Below, in pieces: positions 35,272 to 45,146 of a stretch of DNA of 64,000 nucleotides. Both the position numbers and the translations under genes were made by a program. Source of the stretch: Herbaspirillum huttiense (GTDB taxonomy: Bacteria > Pseudomonadota > Gammaproteobacteria > Burkholderiales > Burkholderiaceae_D); the NCBI RefSeq assembly GCF_004367745.1, contig NZ_CP037993.1, positions 4,030,001 through 4,094,000 of the forward strand, written 5' to 3'. Position 1 is the stretch's first letter, and every line of letters starts with the position of its first letter. The notes beneath the pieces were generated by a model. The model was given only the letters and a program-made list of their open reading frames with translations. It did not search any database and was not told the DNA's origin.

Positions 35272-38200
35272 TCAATACTCGACCACCACCGCTTCCTTGC
35301 CAAACGAAGCCACCAGCGTCGACTGCAGGCTGTCGCTGGGATTGACGCGCCAGGCATCGCCCAGCACCACTTCGCAGGCGGCATCGGACTGGCGGTATTT
35401 CATCACGAAGGGCAGGCCCTGCTCCTGGCGATGCGCGGCCAGGGTGTCGCGCAGGTGGTTGGGGTCAACCGCCTTGTTGATCGACACCACCATGCGCACC
35501 CCGTACTGGATACGCGCCGCGCCCAGGTCCATGACCTTGTCGGCAGCCACCCGCAGGCCGCCGTTGAAACGGTCTTCCGACACCTTGCCCGAGACCACCA
35601 GCAATTCATCTTCCTTGATGAGGTGCTTGAAGGGCTCGAACAATTCGTTGTAGATCGTTGCCTCGATCACGCCCGTGCCGTCGTCCAGCGTGCAGATCAC
35701 CAGCTTGCCGCGCTGGGTCATCTGCACCCGCACGCCGGTGATGATGCCGGCCAGGCTGCGCGGTTCCCACGAGGGTTCGAGGCTGGCGATCTTGGTGCGC
35801 ACGAAGCGGCGCACTTCCTTTTCGTAAGCCGAGAACAGGTGGCCGGAGAGATAGAAGCCCAAGGCGCCCTTCTCTTCCGTCAGGCGCTGCTTGTCGCTCC
35901 AGGCAGGCACCTGCACATATTCCAGCGGCGCTTCCAGGTCGCTGTCGTCGCCACCGAAGAGGCTGACCTGGTTGGCCGATTTCTCGGCCTGCTCGGCGCT
36001 TTCCCAGGCCAGGTTGACCGAGGCCTGCAGGATGGCACGATCGACCTTGAAGCAGTCGAAGGCGCCGGCGCGGATCAGCGAATCGATGGTGCGGCGGTTG
36101 ATCTGCTTCTTGTCCACCCGCTTGGCGAAGTCGAACAGGTCCTTGAAAGGACCGTTCTTGCGCGCCTCCAGGATGGCTTCGATGGCGTTCTGCCCGGCGC
36201 CCTTGACGGCGCCCAGGCCATAGCGGATCTGAGTAGCCTTCTTGCCCGGCTCACCCACCGGCATGAAGCGGTAGTCGGACTTGTTGATGTCCGGCGGCAG
36301 GATGGCCAGCTTGCAGATGTCGATCGAGTCTTCGATCAGGATCTTGACCTTGTCCGTGTCTTCCATGGCCAGCGACAAGTTGGCGGCCATGAATGCGGCG
36401 GGGTGATGCGCCTTCAGGTAGGCGGTGTAATAGGACAGCAGCGCATAGGCGGCGGCGTGCGACTTGTTGAAGCCGTAGCCGGCGAACTTTTCCATCAAGT
36501 CGAAGATTTCATCGGCCTTGGCCTGGTCCAGCCCGTTCTTGGCCGCGCCTTCGCGGAACAGTTCACGGTGCTTGGCCATCTCCTCGGCCTTCTTCTTGCC
36601 CATCGCCCGGCGCAGCAAGTCGGCGCCGCCCAGCGAGTAGCCGCCGATCACCTGCGCCATCTGCATCACCTGCTCCTGATAGACCATGATGCCGTAGGTC
36701 TCGGAGAGGATGCCCTCGGTACGCGGGTCAGGATAGTCGAACGCTTCGCCGTGCTTGCGCTTGCAGAAGTCGGGGATCAGGTCCATCGGGCCCGGACGGT
36801 ACAGCGCCACCAGGGCGATGATGTCCTCGAAGCGGTCGGGACGCGCATCCTTCAACATGCCTTGCATGCCGCGGCTTTCCAGCTGGAACACGGCGACCGT
36901 CTTGGCCTTGGTCAGCAGTTCGTAGGAGGGCCGGTCGTCCAGCGGCAGCTTGGCCAGGTCGAAATCGGCCATGGCCGGATCGAGCATGCGGATGTAGCGC
37001 ACTGCACGGTCGAGGATGGTCAGCGTGGTCAGGCCCAGAAAGTCGAACTTCACCAGGCCGACGGCTTCCACGTCGTCCTTGTCGTATTGCGAGACCACGC
37101 CGGAGTCGCCACCCTGGGTGTAGAGCGGGCAGAAATCGGTCAGCTTGCCGGGGGCGATCAGCACGCCACCGGCGTGCATGCCGATGTTGCGGGCGATGCC
37201 TTCGACCTGCTGGGCCAGGCCCATCAGCTGCTTGACCTCTTCCTCGTTCTCCAGGCGCTCCTTCAGAAGCGGCTCTTCCTCGATGGCATCGGCCAGCGTG
37301 ACCAGCTTGCCCGGCTTGAAGGGAATCAGCTTGGAAATGCCGTCACAGAAGTTGTAGCCCAGATCGAGTACGCGGCCCACGTCGCGCACCGCGCCCTTGG
37401 CGGCCATGGTACCGAAGGTGGCAATCTGCGAGACCGCCTCCTTGCCGTAACGATCCTTCACATACTGGATGACGCGGTCGCGGCCTTCCTGGCAGAAGTC
37501 GATGTCGAAGTCGGGCATCGAGACGCGTTCGGGGTTCAGGAAACGTTCGAACAGCAGGTTATAGCGCAGCGGGTCCAGATCGGTAATCAACAGGCAGTAA
37601 GCCACCAGCGAGCCGGCACCGGAACCCCGGCCGGGGCCGACCGGCACGCCATTGTTCTTGGCCCACTGGATGAAGTCCGCCACGATCAGGAAGTAGCCCG
37701 GGAACTTCATCTTGATGATGGTGTTGTTCTCGAACTCCAGGCGCGCTTCATAGCGGGGGCGCTGCTTCTCGCGTTCGGCTTCGTTGGGGAACAGTTCCTT
37801 CAGGCGGACTTCCAGCCCGGCCTTGGTCTGGGCCACCAGGAAGTCGTCGATGGTCATGCCGTCCGGCGTAGGGAAATCCGGCAGTTGCGGCTTGCCCAGC
37901 TGCAGCACCAGGTTGCAGCGTTTGGCGATTTCCACGGTATTGGCAATCGCACCGGGCAGGTCGGCGAACAGCTCGGCCATCTCGGCCTGCGACTTGAAAT
38001 ATTGCTGCTCGTTGAAGCGGCGCACGCGGCGCGCATTGGCCATGATCTCGCCTTCGGCGATGCAGGTGCGGGCTTCGTGCGCGATGAATTCTTCAGGGCT
38101 CTGGAACTGGATCGGATGCGTAGCCACGCACGGCAAGCCCAGCTTGGCGCCCAGGGCCACGCTCTGGCGCACCTGCAGTTCCATGTTGGCCTGGCCGGCG

Positions 38201-38730
38201 CGTTGCAGTTCCAGGTAGAAGGCACCGGGGAAGATCTCGGCCCAGCGGCGCGCGCAGGCTTCGGCCTGGGCCAGGTTGCCATTGTCGATGGCCTGGCCGA
38301 TGTCGCCCATGGCGGCACCCGACAGGGCGATCAATCCATTGCCGCCTTCCTGGTGGCGCAGCGCGTCCAGCCATTCCATGCGGACTTCAGCACGGCCCTT
38401 GTACTGGTTGGTAAGCCAGGCCTGGGACAAGACTTCACATAACTGCAGGTAGCCATGACGGCTTTTGATCAAAACCAGCAGGCGGAAGGGTTTTTCGCGG
38501 TCGGCGTCGTTGGTGATCCAGAGGTCGCAGCCGGCGATGGGCTTGACGCCCTTGCCGCGCGCTTCCTTGTAGAAACGCACCATGCAGAACAGGTTGGCGA
38601 GGTCGGTCACCGCCAGGGCGGCCTGTCCATCCTTGGCGGCAGCCTTGACGATGTCGTCGATACGCACCAGGCCATCCACGATGGAGTACTCCGAGTGCAT
38701 ACGGAGGTGTACAAATTGCGGGGTAGTCAT
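35272..38730 (-). CDS. dnaE: DNA polymerase III alpha subunit
   Basis: The 1152-residue replicative polymerase. The N-terminal PHP domain begins FVHLRMHSEYSIVDGLVRIDD. The catalytic palm holds GPGRGSGAGSLVAYCL and the aspartate pair in PDFDIDFCQEGR. The finger region YGIMVYQEQVMQMAQVIGGYSLGGADLLRRAMGKK is complete. The C-terminal OB-fold ends with VSGKVSEDRFNGGLRVAADKVMDL. Length is normal (E. coli 1160). It faces away from trhO across a 220-base gap. Confidence 0.98.
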   Translation of the reverse strand: MTTPQFVHLRMHSEYSIVDGLVRIDDIVKAAAKDGQAALAVTDLANLFCMVRFYKEARGKGVKPIAGCDLWITNDADREKPFRLLVLIKSRHGYLQLCEVLSQAWLTNQYKGRAEVRMEWLDALRHQEGGNGLIALSGAAMGDIGQAIDNGNLAQAEACARRWAEIFPGAFYLELQRAGQANMELQVRQSVALGAKLGLPCVATHPIQFQSPEEFIAHEARTCIAEGEIMANARRVRRFNEQQYFKSQAEMAELFADLPGAIANTVEIAKRCNLVLQLGKPQLPDFPTPDGMTIDDFLVAQTKAGLEVRLKELFPNEAEREKQRPRYEARLEFENNTIIKMKFPGYFLIVADFIQWAKNNGVPVGPGRGSGAGSLVAYCLLITDLDPLRYNLLFERFLNPERVSMPDFDIDFCQEGRDRVIQYVKDRYGKEAVSQIATFGTMAAKGAVRDVGRVLDLGYNFCDGISKLIPFKPGKLVTLADAIEEEPLLKERLENEEEVKQLMGLAQQVEGIARNIGMHAGGVLIAPGKLTDFCPLYTQGGDSGVVSQYDKDDVEAVGLVKFDFLGLTTLTILDRAVRYIRMLDPAMADFDLAKLPLDDRPSYELLTKAKTVAVFQLESRGMQGMLKDARPDRFEDIIALVALYRPGPMDLIPDFCKRKHGEAFDYPDPRTEGILSETYGIMVYQEQVMQMAQVIGGYSLGGADLLRRAMGKKKAEEMAKHRELFREGAAKNGLDQAKADEIFDLMEKFAGYGFNKSHAAAYALLSYYTAYLKAHHPAAFMAANLSLAMEDTDKVKILIEDSIDICKLAILPPDINKSDYRFMPVGEPGKKATQIRYGLGAVKGAGQNAIEAILEARKNGPFKDLFDFAKRVDKKQINRRTIDSLIRAGAFDCFKVDRAILQASVNLAWESAEQAEKSANQVSLFGGDDSDLEAPLEYVQVPAWSDKQRLTEEKGALGFYLSGHLFSAYEKEVRRFVRTKIASLEPSWEPRSLAGIITGVRVQMTQRGKLVICTLDDGTGVIEATIYNELFEPFKHLIKEDELLVVSGKVSEDRFNGGLRVAADKVMDLGAARIQYGVRMVVSINKAVDPNHLRDTLAAHRQEQGLPFVMKYRQSDAACEVVLGDAWRVNPSDSLQSTLVASFGKEAVVVEY

Positions 38731-38907
38731 AGGGTAGCCATTTTACCGGAGCTTGTGAGCCTGACCGATTCCGATTGCTCCCGATTTGTGAGAAATATGA
38801 AGACTTTACACCTGCCCTTTCTGCCAGATCCTCCCGGCGCGCATTGATCTGCATCAGAGAAGCCGCAGGCTCCGGCCAAATAACTGCGGCGAGCCGGGGT
38901 GCACGGT

Positions 38908-38913
38908 TATAAT
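38908..38913 (+). promoter_or_regulatory. Candidate -10 box of trhO
   Basis: A perfect TATAAT at 38908-38913, 37 bases before the chosen ATG. The -35 region at 17-base spacing is poor. The box overlaps the in-frame ATG at 38912, which argues against that ATG as the start. Confidence 0.5.
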
Positions 38914-38950
38914 GCTGACGATTCAAAGACTTACAGTTGAGTACGCCATC

Positions 38951-39832
38951 ATGCAGTCCCCGCAGACCCCCTACGTCAACATCGCCGCCTACAAGTTCAT
39001 CAGCTTCGATGACACCGCTGAAAAGCGTCCGGCCTTTCTCGAAATTTGCCAGAAGAACAATCTTCGTGGCACCGTGATCCTGAGCCCGGAAGGCATCAAC
39101 CTCTTCCTGGCCGGCCTGCGCCATGAAATCGACGCCTTCCTGGCCTGGCTGCGCGCCGATGCGCGCTTTGCCGATCTCACGGTCAAGGAGAGCTATTCCG
39201 AGAAGCAACCCTTCACCCGCATGCTGGTGAAACTGAAGGCCGAGATCATCACCATGAAGCATCCGCTGATCAAGCCGGAGCTGGGCCGTGCGCCTTTCGT
39301 GGAGCCGAAGGAACTCAAGCGCTGGCTGGACCAGGGCCATGACGACGAAGGCCGTCCGGTGGTGATGGTGGATACCCGCAATGGCTTCGAGGTCGATGTG
39401 GGTACGTTTGACAACACGGTGGACTATCGCATCAGCAAGTTCACGGAATTCCCGCAGGTGATCGAGGAGCACAAGGCCGATTTTGAAGGCAAGACGGTGG
39501 TCACCTTCTGCACCGGCGGCATTCGTTGCGAAAAGGCCGCGATTCATATGCAGAACATCGGCTATGACCATGTCTACCAGCTCGAAGGCGGCATCCTGAA
39601 GTATTTCGAGGATGTCGGCGGTGCCCATTACAACGGCGACTGCTTCGTCTTCGACTATCGCACCGCCCTGAGCCCGGAGTTGAAGGAAACCCAGACCGCC
39701 CAATGCTTCGCCTGCCGCGCCGTGGTCACCCCGCGTGAACAGCTCTCGCCGGATTACGTGCCGGGCAAGTCCTGTCCGCACTGCGCGCCCAAACAGCGGG
39801 CGGCGCAGGAAGCCAGCTCTGCAGCAGCCTGA
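38951..39832 (+). CDS. trhO: tRNA uridine-34 hydroxylase TrhO (YceA-like rhodanese)
   Basis: A 293-residue cytosolic enzyme that hydroxylates U34 of certain tRNAs in the mo5U/cmo5U pathway. The N-terminal ferredoxin-like domain has [20 protein letters not shown]. The rhodanese domain has the active-site loop [10 protein letters not shown] with Cys187. The C-terminus has two CxxC pairs (CFACRA, CPHC), as in other TrhO proteins. A strong bidirectional terminator follows. Confidence 0.93.
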   Translation: MQSPQTPYVNIAAYKFISFDDTAEKRPAFLEICQKNNLRGTVILSPEGINLFLAGLRHEIDAFLAWLRADARFADLTVKESYSEKQPFTRMLVKLKAEIITMKHPLIKPELGRAPFVEPKELKRWLDQGHDDEGRPVVMVDTRNGFEVDVGTFDNTVDYRISKFTEFPQVIEEHKADFEGKTVVTFCTGGIRCEKAAIHMQNIGYDHVYQLEGGILKYFEDVGGAHYNGDCFVFDYRTALSPELKETQTAQCFACRAVVTPREQLSPDYVPGKSCPHCAPKQRAAQEASSAAA

Positions 39833-39853
39833 TTGCAGCGCGCTCTGGCAACG

Positions 39854-39886
39854 AAAAAGCCGACCCCTTGCGAGGTCGGCTTTTTT
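39854..39886. terminator. Bidirectional terminator between trhO and wrbA-like gene
   Basis: AAAAAGCCGACC (39854-39865) pairs with GGTCGGCTTTTT (39874-39885) and is followed by a T-run on both strands, serving the two convergent genes. Confidence 0.93.
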
Positions 39887-39919
39887 ACATCTTCACGACT
39901 TGCGTCGATGAGATGAAGA

Positions 39920-40495
39920 TTATTTCTTGAACTTGGCAGCCGTTTCAACCACGCGCGCACCGAACAGCTTGGCCGTTTCCAGGTCGCCCGGCAGCGGGCC
40001 TTCTTCCGGCGAGGAGTCCGACGGGCTTTGCGCCATCAGGCCCGAGAAGGAACCGACGAAGTTGATGTCATTGCGCTGGGCCGCCTTGCTGTTGGAAGGC
40101 ATCAGGCCGGTACCGACCCAGATCATGCTGTGCTGCATGCCCAGCGTGAACAGGTAGTGCAGGGTCGAGAGCTTGTCGCCGTTCATGGTGGCCGAGTTGG
40201 TGAAGGCGGCACCGACCTTGTCCTTCCATTTCTGGCTGAACCAGGGCTTGGAGGAGGCGTCGGCGAACTTCTTGAACTGCCAGGACACGGTACCCATGTA
40301 GGTCGGCGAACCGAAGATGATGGCGTCGGCCGCGTCCAGGCTGGCCCATTGTTCATCGGTAATGGTGCCTTCAGCGCTGATGGCGATCAGCTCGACATCG
40401 GCACCGGCAACGCCGGCCGCGCCAGCCTGCACGGCTTCGGCCTGTTTCTTGGTGTGGCCGTAGCCGGAGTGGTAAACGATGGCAACTTTGGTCAT
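39920..40495 (-). CDS. Flavodoxin-fold NAD(P)H:quinone oxidoreductase (WrbA-like)
   Basis: A 191-residue cytosolic FMN protein. KVAIVYHSGYGHTKKQAEAV is the flavodoxin phosphate-binding loop. The GSPTYMGTVSWQFKKFAD segment and the helix TLHYLFTLGMQHSMIWVG match the WrbA/NAD(P)H-dependent FMN reductase family. It would reduce quinones by two electrons, avoiding radicals. It lies 118 bases downstream of the pirin gene on the same strand, so the two may share regulation. Confidence 0.88.
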   Translation of the reverse strand: MTKVAIVYHSGYGHTKKQAEAVQAGAAGVAGADVELIAISAEGTITDEQWASLDAADAIIFGSPTYMGTVSWQFKKFADASSKPWFSQKWKDKVGAAFTNSATMNGDKLSTLHYLFTLGMQHSMIWVGTGLMPSNSKAAQRNDINFVGSFSGLMAQSPSDSSPEEGPLPGDLETAKLFGARVVETAAKFKK

Positions 40496-40613
40496 GACGA
40501 AATTCCTTCTCTAGAGAGTGAAGTGACGCGGGGAAAACCGCCGGTGTGATCGGTACCGGCGGGTTGCTACTGCAAACTGCTTACTGCATTACTGCATGCC
40601 GCCGCAGCAAAAC

Positions 40614-41315
40614 TCAGCGCGGCAGGTCGAACAACAGGACTTCAGCCTTCTCGCCGCCGCTGATCTCGATGCGGTCGACCGCACTGAGCTTGACGGCATC
40701 GCCCGCCTGCAGGGCCTGGCCATTGACGCTGATCTTGCCACGGGCCACGTGCACATAGCCCAGGCGGCCCTGCGGCAAGGTGTACTCGGCCGCTTGTGCG
40801 CCGTCGAACAGACCGGCGTAGAGCTGGGCATCCTGGTTCATGCTGACCGAACCTTCACGGCCATCACGCGAAGCCACCAGGCGCAGCTTGCCGTCCTTGT
40901 CGGCGGCTGAAAAGTGCGCTTCCTGATAGCCCGGCTCGGCGCCGGCGCGGTCCGGCATGATCCAGATCTGCAGGAAGTGCGTCGTGCCATCCTGGGAGTG
41001 GTTGTACTCCGAGTGGCGCACGCCAGTGCCGGCACTCATGCGCTGCACATCACCGGGACGGATCACGCTGCCATTGCCCATGCTGTCCTTGTGCGCAAGT
41101 TCACCTTCGAGCACATAGGAAATGATCTCCATGTCACGGTGGCCATGGGTACCAAAGCCCTGGCCTGCGGCCACGCGGTCTTCGTTGATCACCCGCAGCG
41201 GACCGAAGCCCATGTGCTTGGGATCATAGTAGTCCGCGAAGGAAAAGCTGTGATACGAATCCAGCCAACCGTGGTTGGCGTGGCCACGATCGTTCGCTTT
41301 GCGAAGTTCCATCAT
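40614..41315 (-). CDS. Pirin family protein (cupin quercetinase-like)
   Basis: A 233-residue bicupin. The N-terminal metal site is in FGTHGHRDMEIISYVLEGELAHKDSMGN (His, His and Glu pattern) with later His residues in RHSEYNH. Bacterial pirins such as YhhW show quercetinase activity; others act as redox-sensing cofactors. Two ATG codons stand in tandem at the start (MMEL), and GAGG precedes them. It faces the LysR gene at 41465 across 149 bases, so that regulator is the likely controller. Confidence 0.92.
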   Translation of the reverse strand: MMELRKANDRGHANHGWLDSYHSFSFADYYDPKHMGFGPLRVINEDRVAAGQGFGTHGHRDMEIISYVLEGELAHKDSMGNGSVIRPGDVQRMSAGTGVRHSEYNHSQDGTTHFLQIWIMPDRAGAEPGYQEAHFSAADKDGKLRLVASRDGREGSVSMNQDAQLYAGLFDGAQAAEYTLPQGRLGYVHVARGKISVNGQALQAGDAVKLSAVDRIEISGGEKAEVLLFDLPR

Positions 41316-41338
41316 GTCAACACCTCTTTCTTGAGTGG

Positions 41339-41362
41339 GACCAAACCGGAATTGATTTGGTC
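41339..41362. promoter_or_regulatory. Candidate LysR operator dyad between pirin and lysR genes
   Basis: GACCAAA (41339-41345) and TTTGGTC (41356-41362) form a perfect 7-bp dyad with a 10-base centre, in the expected size range for a LysR-type site. It lies in the leader of the pirin transcript. Confidence 0.45.
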
Positions 41363-41385
41363 AAAATGTTTGTCGATGGCGTCAC

Positions 41386-41391
41386 TATAGT
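41386..41391 (-). promoter_or_regulatory. Candidate -10 box of the pirin gene
   Basis: The palindrome CACTATAGTG at 41383-41392 contains TATAGT on the minus strand. TTATCT lies about 17 bases upstream as a weak -35. Confidence 0.35.
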
Positions 41392-41464
41392 GGCTAACTT
41401 TTATGCAGATAAGGTCTAAAATCCGTAGTGTTCGTTCAAAAAATTTAAACAAGCGGAGCAAGAC

Positions 41465-42403
41465 GTGAACCTGACCCTGGAATCCCTGCTGATCCTTGAC
41501 ATGATCGACCGCAAGGGCAGTTTTGCCGCGGCTGCCGTGGCCCTGGACCGGGTGCCCTCGGCCCTGACCTACAGCGTGCGCAAGCTGGAGGATGACCTGG
41601 ATGTGCTGCTCTTCGACCGCCGCGGTCACCGGGCCCAGTTGACACCGGCGGGCCTGCAATTGTTGCAGGAAGGCCGTCATCTGCTGCTGGCCGCCAGCGA
41701 CCTGGAGCAGCGCGTCAAGCGCACCGCCACCGGACGCGAAACGGAACTGCACATCGTGCTCAACAGCCTGATTCCTTTCGACAAGATGCTGCCGGTGATC
41801 GAAGCCTTTGACCGCGAAGAGTCCGGCACCCGCCTGCGCTTCACGCCCGGTGTACTGACCGGGGCCTGGGAAAAGCTTATCGAGGGCCGCGCCAACCTGG
41901 TCATCGGGGTGACCCTGGACGGGCCGGAAGTGGTGCGCACCAGCGGGCGCTTCCAGATGCAGGAGCTGGGGGCGGTGGACTGGGTCTTTGCAGTGGCCCC
42001 GACGCACCCGCTGGCCTCGGCAACCGAACCGCTGTCGGCAGAGCTGGTGCGCAGCCACCGGGCCATTGCCGTGGGCGACAACAGCCAGTCCCTGCCCACA
42101 CTGACCATGGGGCTGCTGTCCGGCCAGGAAACGCTGACAGTGGCCACCGTGGCCGACAAGTTGCAAGCCCAGCTGGCAGGCCTCGGTTGCGGCCATCTGC
42201 CGCGCATCTGGGCCGAGCCCTATCTCGCCACCGGTGCGCTGGTGGAAAAACAGACGCTGGCCGCCAAACCCAACGACAATTTCATGGTGGCCTGGCCCAA
42301 GGCCGAGCAGGGCAAGTCACTGAAATGGTTCATTCAGCACCTGGCACAGCCGCACGTGCGGCAATCGCTGATCGGACCGATACCCATGCGGGATCCGGCA
42401 TGA
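41465..42403 (+). CDS. LysR-type transcriptional regulator
   Basis: A 312-residue DNA-binding regulator. The N-terminal winged helix-turn-helix is [45 protein letters not shown] (about residues 8-52). The substrate-binding domain follows from about 90. It begins with GTG behind a GGAG-like site. The family arrangement predicts control of the divergent pirin gene and probably autoregulation. It overlaps gluQ by four bases (ATGA), an unusual pairing of a regulator with a tRNA-modifying enzyme. Confidence 0.93.
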   Translation: MNLTLESLLILDMIDRKGSFAAAAVALDRVPSALTYSVRKLEDDLDVLLFDRRGHRAQLTPAGLQLLQEGRHLLLAASDLEQRVKRTATGRETELHIVLNSLIPFDKMLPVIEAFDREESGTRLRFTPGVLTGAWEKLIEGRANLVIGVTLDGPEVVRTSGRFQMQELGAVDWVFAVAPTHPLASATEPLSAELVRSHRAIAVGDNSQSLPTLTMGLLSGQETLTVATVADKLQAQLAGLGCGHLPRIWAEPYLATGALVEKQTLAAKPNDNFMVAWPKAEQGKSLKWFIQHLAQPHVRQSLIGPIPMRDPA

Positions 42404-43284
42404 GCGGCAAAGCTTATGTAGGCCGCTTCGCGCCCTCGCCTTCCGGTCCGCTGCATGCGGGCTCGCTGGTGGCGGCACTGGCCAGCTATCTGGATGCCCG
42501 CGTGCACCATGGCCGCTGGCTACTCCGCATCGAAGACATCGACGAGACCCGCACCGTGCCCGGGGCAGCAGACGACATCATCGCCACCTTGGCGGCACTG
42601 GATATGCACTCTGACGGACCGATTCTGGTGCAGAGCCAGCGCAAGGCACGCTACCAGCTTGCACGCGAGCATCTGGGCGCACTGGCCTACCCCTGCGGCT
42701 GCAGCCGCAAGGAAATCGCCGATTCCAGGGTCGGCACGGCCAGCGATGGTGCTGCGCTCTATCCCGGCACCTGCCGCCACGGACTGGCCCCCGGCAAGAT
42801 GCCACGCACGCTGCGGCTGCGCGTACCTGATGCCGGCCAGCCGGGCGAACTGGTGCAATTCACGGACCGCTGGCTGGGTCCGCAGGCGCAGCATCTGGCC
42901 TCGGAAGCCGGGGATTTCGTGCTGCAGCGGGCCGATGGCTTCTGGGCCTATCAGCTGGCGGTGGTGGTGGATGATGCCGAACAGGGCGTCACCGACATCG
43001 TGCGCGGGGCCGACCTGCTGGACTCGACGGCGCGGCAGATCTACCTGCAGGGGCTGTTGGGCTATGCGACGCCGCGCTATCTGCACGTGCCGCTGTTGAT
43101 GAATGCGTCGGGGGAAAAGTTTTCCAAGCAGAACGGCGCCCAGGCACTGGACCTGGGCCAGCCGCTGCAAGCCTTGCAGCAGGCGGCGGCCTTTCTTGGA
43201 CTGGACACGGGCGCGGCCCGCGACAGGGAAGGATTCTGGACATTGGCGCTCACCGGCTGGCGAGCGCGTTTCGGTCCGCGCTGA
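42400..43284 (+). CDS. gluQ: Glutamyl-queuosine tRNA(Asp) synthetase
   Basis: A 294-residue truncated GluRS-like enzyme that attaches glutamate to queuosine at position 34 of tRNA(Asp). [20 protein letters not shown] is the HIGH-type motif and [11 protein letters not shown] the KMSKS-type motif. Zinc ligands are in [10 protein letters not shown] with a later CRH. It lacks the anticodon-binding domain of full GluRS, as expected. The ATG overlaps the lysR stop. Confidence 0.95.
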   Translation: MSGKAYVGRFAPSPSGPLHAGSLVAALASYLDARVHHGRWLLRIEDIDETRTVPGAADDIIATLAALDMHSDGPILVQSQRKARYQLAREHLGALAYPCGCSRKEIADSRVGTASDGAALYPGTCRHGLAPGKMPRTLRLRVPDAGQPGELVQFTDRWLGPQAQHLASEAGDFVLQRADGFWAYQLAVVVDDAEQGVTDIVRGADLLDSTARQIYLQGLLGYATPRYLHVPLLMNASGEKFSKQNGAQALDLGQPLQALQQAAAFLGLDTGAARDREGFWTLALTGWRARFGPR

Positions 43285-43308
43285 GAAAACGGATCAGCGC
43301 TTGCCGGA

Positions 43309-44790
43309 TCAGCGCTTGGGCATGCCACCCAGCAAGGCCGCGACCTTGGGCTTGGGACGGTTGTTCTTGGGCAGTTCCGGCTTGGTGGAGACGGTCTCGG
43401 TGGCGCTGGGCTCATAGGGCTTGAGGAACCAGGGATCGACCTTCTCGCGGCGTCCCGACGGGGCTGCGCCGTCGCGGCTGCTGCGGCTGCGCTCGCCACG
43501 GTCACTGCGTTCGCCACGCTCGGCGCGTTCGCCGCGGTCACTACGCTCACCGCGCTCGCCACGTTCCGAACGTTCACCGCGTTCACCCCGGTCAGCGCGC
43601 ATGCGCGGCGCAAAGCCAGTCAGCTCAGCACGCTCGAATTTCTTCTTGATCAGTTTTTCGATATCGACCAGCAGGCGCTCATCCTTGTCACAGAACAGCG
43701 AGATGGCGTCGCCCGAGGCACCGGCACGGCCGGTACGGCCGATGCGGTGCACGTAGTCTTCGGCGTTGTAGGGCAGGTCGTAATTGATGACGCAAGGCAG
43801 TTCGGCGATGTCCAGCCCGCGTGCGGCCACGTCGGTGGCCACCAGCACTTCGATCTGGCCTTGCTTGAAGGCCTCCAGGGCGGCCATGCGCTCGGACTGG
43901 GTCTTGTCGCCGTGGATGGCAGAAGCCTTCACACCTTCGGCCAGCAAAGTGCGCGCCAGGCGCGACGCGCCGATCTTGGTATTGGAGAAGACGATCACTT
44001 GCTTCAGTGCGCGCTGGCGAATGATGAAGCTGACCGCATCCGCCTTGGCAGCTTCCTCCACCTTGTAGATGGTCTGGCTGACGTTTTCTGCCGTGGCATT
44101 GCTGCGCGCGACTTCGATGGTCACCGGGTTGTTCTGGAAGCTGGCGGCCAGCTTTTTGATCTCGGGCGAGAAGGTGGCCGAGAACAGCAGGTTCTGGCGC
44201 TGCTTGGGCAGCAGGTTGATGATGCGCTGCAGGTCCGGCAGGAAGCCCATGTCGAGCATGCGGTCGGCTTCGTCCATGACCAGGATCTGGGTCTGGGACA
44301 GGTTCACCGTCTTTTGCTGCACGTGGTCCAGCAGGCGGCCCGGGGTGGCGATGACAATTTCCACGCCGGCACGCAGGGTGGCCGTTTGCGGTGCCATGTC
44401 CACGCCGCCGAAGACGACGGTGGAGCGCAGCGGGGTAAAGCGTGAATACGCCTTCACATTGTCGGCCACCTGGTCGGCCAGCTCGCGGGTCGGGGTCAGG
44501 ATCAGGGCGCGCACAGGGTGGCGGGCGGGCGAGGCGCTGTGGCTGGCGTGGGCCAGCAGGCGCTGGATGATCGGCAGCGAGAAACCGGCGGTCTTGCCGG
44601 TGCCGGTCTGGGCGGCGCCCATCACGTCACGGCCTTGCAGCACCACAGGAATGGCCTGGGCCTGGATCGGGGTCGGATGGACGTAGCCTTGTTCGGACAA
44701 GGCGCGCAGGATATCGGGCGAAAGGCCGAAATCTTCAAAACGGACGGCAGGGGCAGCCGGTGCTGCGGACGCGGACGTGGTGTCGGACAT
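43309..44790 (-). CDS. rhlE: DEAD-box RNA helicase RhlE
   Basis: A 493-residue ATP-dependent RNA helicase. The Q motif region is FEDFGLSPDILRALSEQGYVHPTPIQ. Motif I is AQTGTGKT, motif II DEAD (VMDEADRML), motif III SAT, and motif VI HRIGRTGRAG. The C-terminal tail from about residue 393 is an Arg/Gly/Glu/Ser repeat (RGERGERSERGERGERSDRG), then a basic end KVAALLGGMPKR. RhlE proteins help ribosome maturation and the RNA degradosome. The stop codon sits in a 15-base tandem duplication (43291-43318). The candidate promoter lies about 220 bases upstream. Confidence 0.94.
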   Translation of the reverse strand: MSDTTSASAAPAAPAVRFEDFGLSPDILRALSEQGYVHPTPIQAQAIPVVLQGRDVMGAAQTGTGKTAGFSLPIIQRLLAHASHSASPARHPVRALILTPTRELADQVADNVKAYSRFTPLRSTVVFGGVDMAPQTATLRAGVEIVIATPGRLLDHVQQKTVNLSQTQILVMDEADRMLDMGFLPDLQRIINLLPKQRQNLLFSATFSPEIKKLAASFQNNPVTIEVARSNATAENVSQTIYKVEEAAKADAVSFIIRQRALKQVIVFSNTKIGASRLARTLLAEGVKASAIHGDKTQSERMAALEAFKQGQIEVLVATDVAARGLDIAELPCVINYDLPYNAEDYVHRIGRTGRAGASGDAISLFCDKDERLLVDIEKLIKKKFERAELTGFAPRMRADRGERGERSERGERGERSDRGERAERGERSDRGERSRSSRDGAAPSGRREKVDPWFLKPYEPSATETVSTKPELPKNNRPKPKVAALLGGMPKR

Positions 44791-45146
44791 GGTTTATTGC
44801 GAACGGTGCGACAGCGCCGCGGCAGCCGCCAGGCGGCTCCGGTGCATGGGGTGCATGCGCACGGGTTCTGATTGCTTTCTGTGTTGATGTGTTACGGGCG
44901 AACCGGCCAAACCTGCTCGGCCGGGCGCTTCGGATGATGCAAACGCTAACAACGATGCTGACCGGACGGACGACTTGCAATGCCCGGCATTCCTTGCGGA
45001 ACTTCGTATTATACGCCGCATCGCCGCCGGCTTCATGACAGTTTGGTTTCGGCCCCCTGCACCCGGTCCGGAACCGGTGCAGGAAGCTGGCTGCGGGAGC
45101 CGGGCCGGGACCGCCAGAAACCCGCTGCACCCGGCCTGCGAGCGCT
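44791..45146. other. Gene-free interval upstream of rhlE
   Basis: 356 bases holding the rhlE promoter and a long leader. An interrupted hairpin (CTGCAC/GTGCAG with CGGT/ACCG inside, roughly 45058-45083) may end FAH-family transcripts, without a T-run. I see no gene. Confidence 0.5.
45008..45013 (-). promoter_or_regulatory. Candidate -10 box of rhlE
   Basis: TATAAT on the minus strand at 45008-45013, giving a leader of about 210 nt before the rhlE ATG. The -35 is not clear. Confidence 0.45.

Noticed and set aside
35203..38442. An open frame of more than 1000 codons on + across dnaE
   Set aside because: It is antisense to an intact dnaE, is rich in His, Gln, Val and Gly as expected from a reversed high-GC gene, and shows no family motif.
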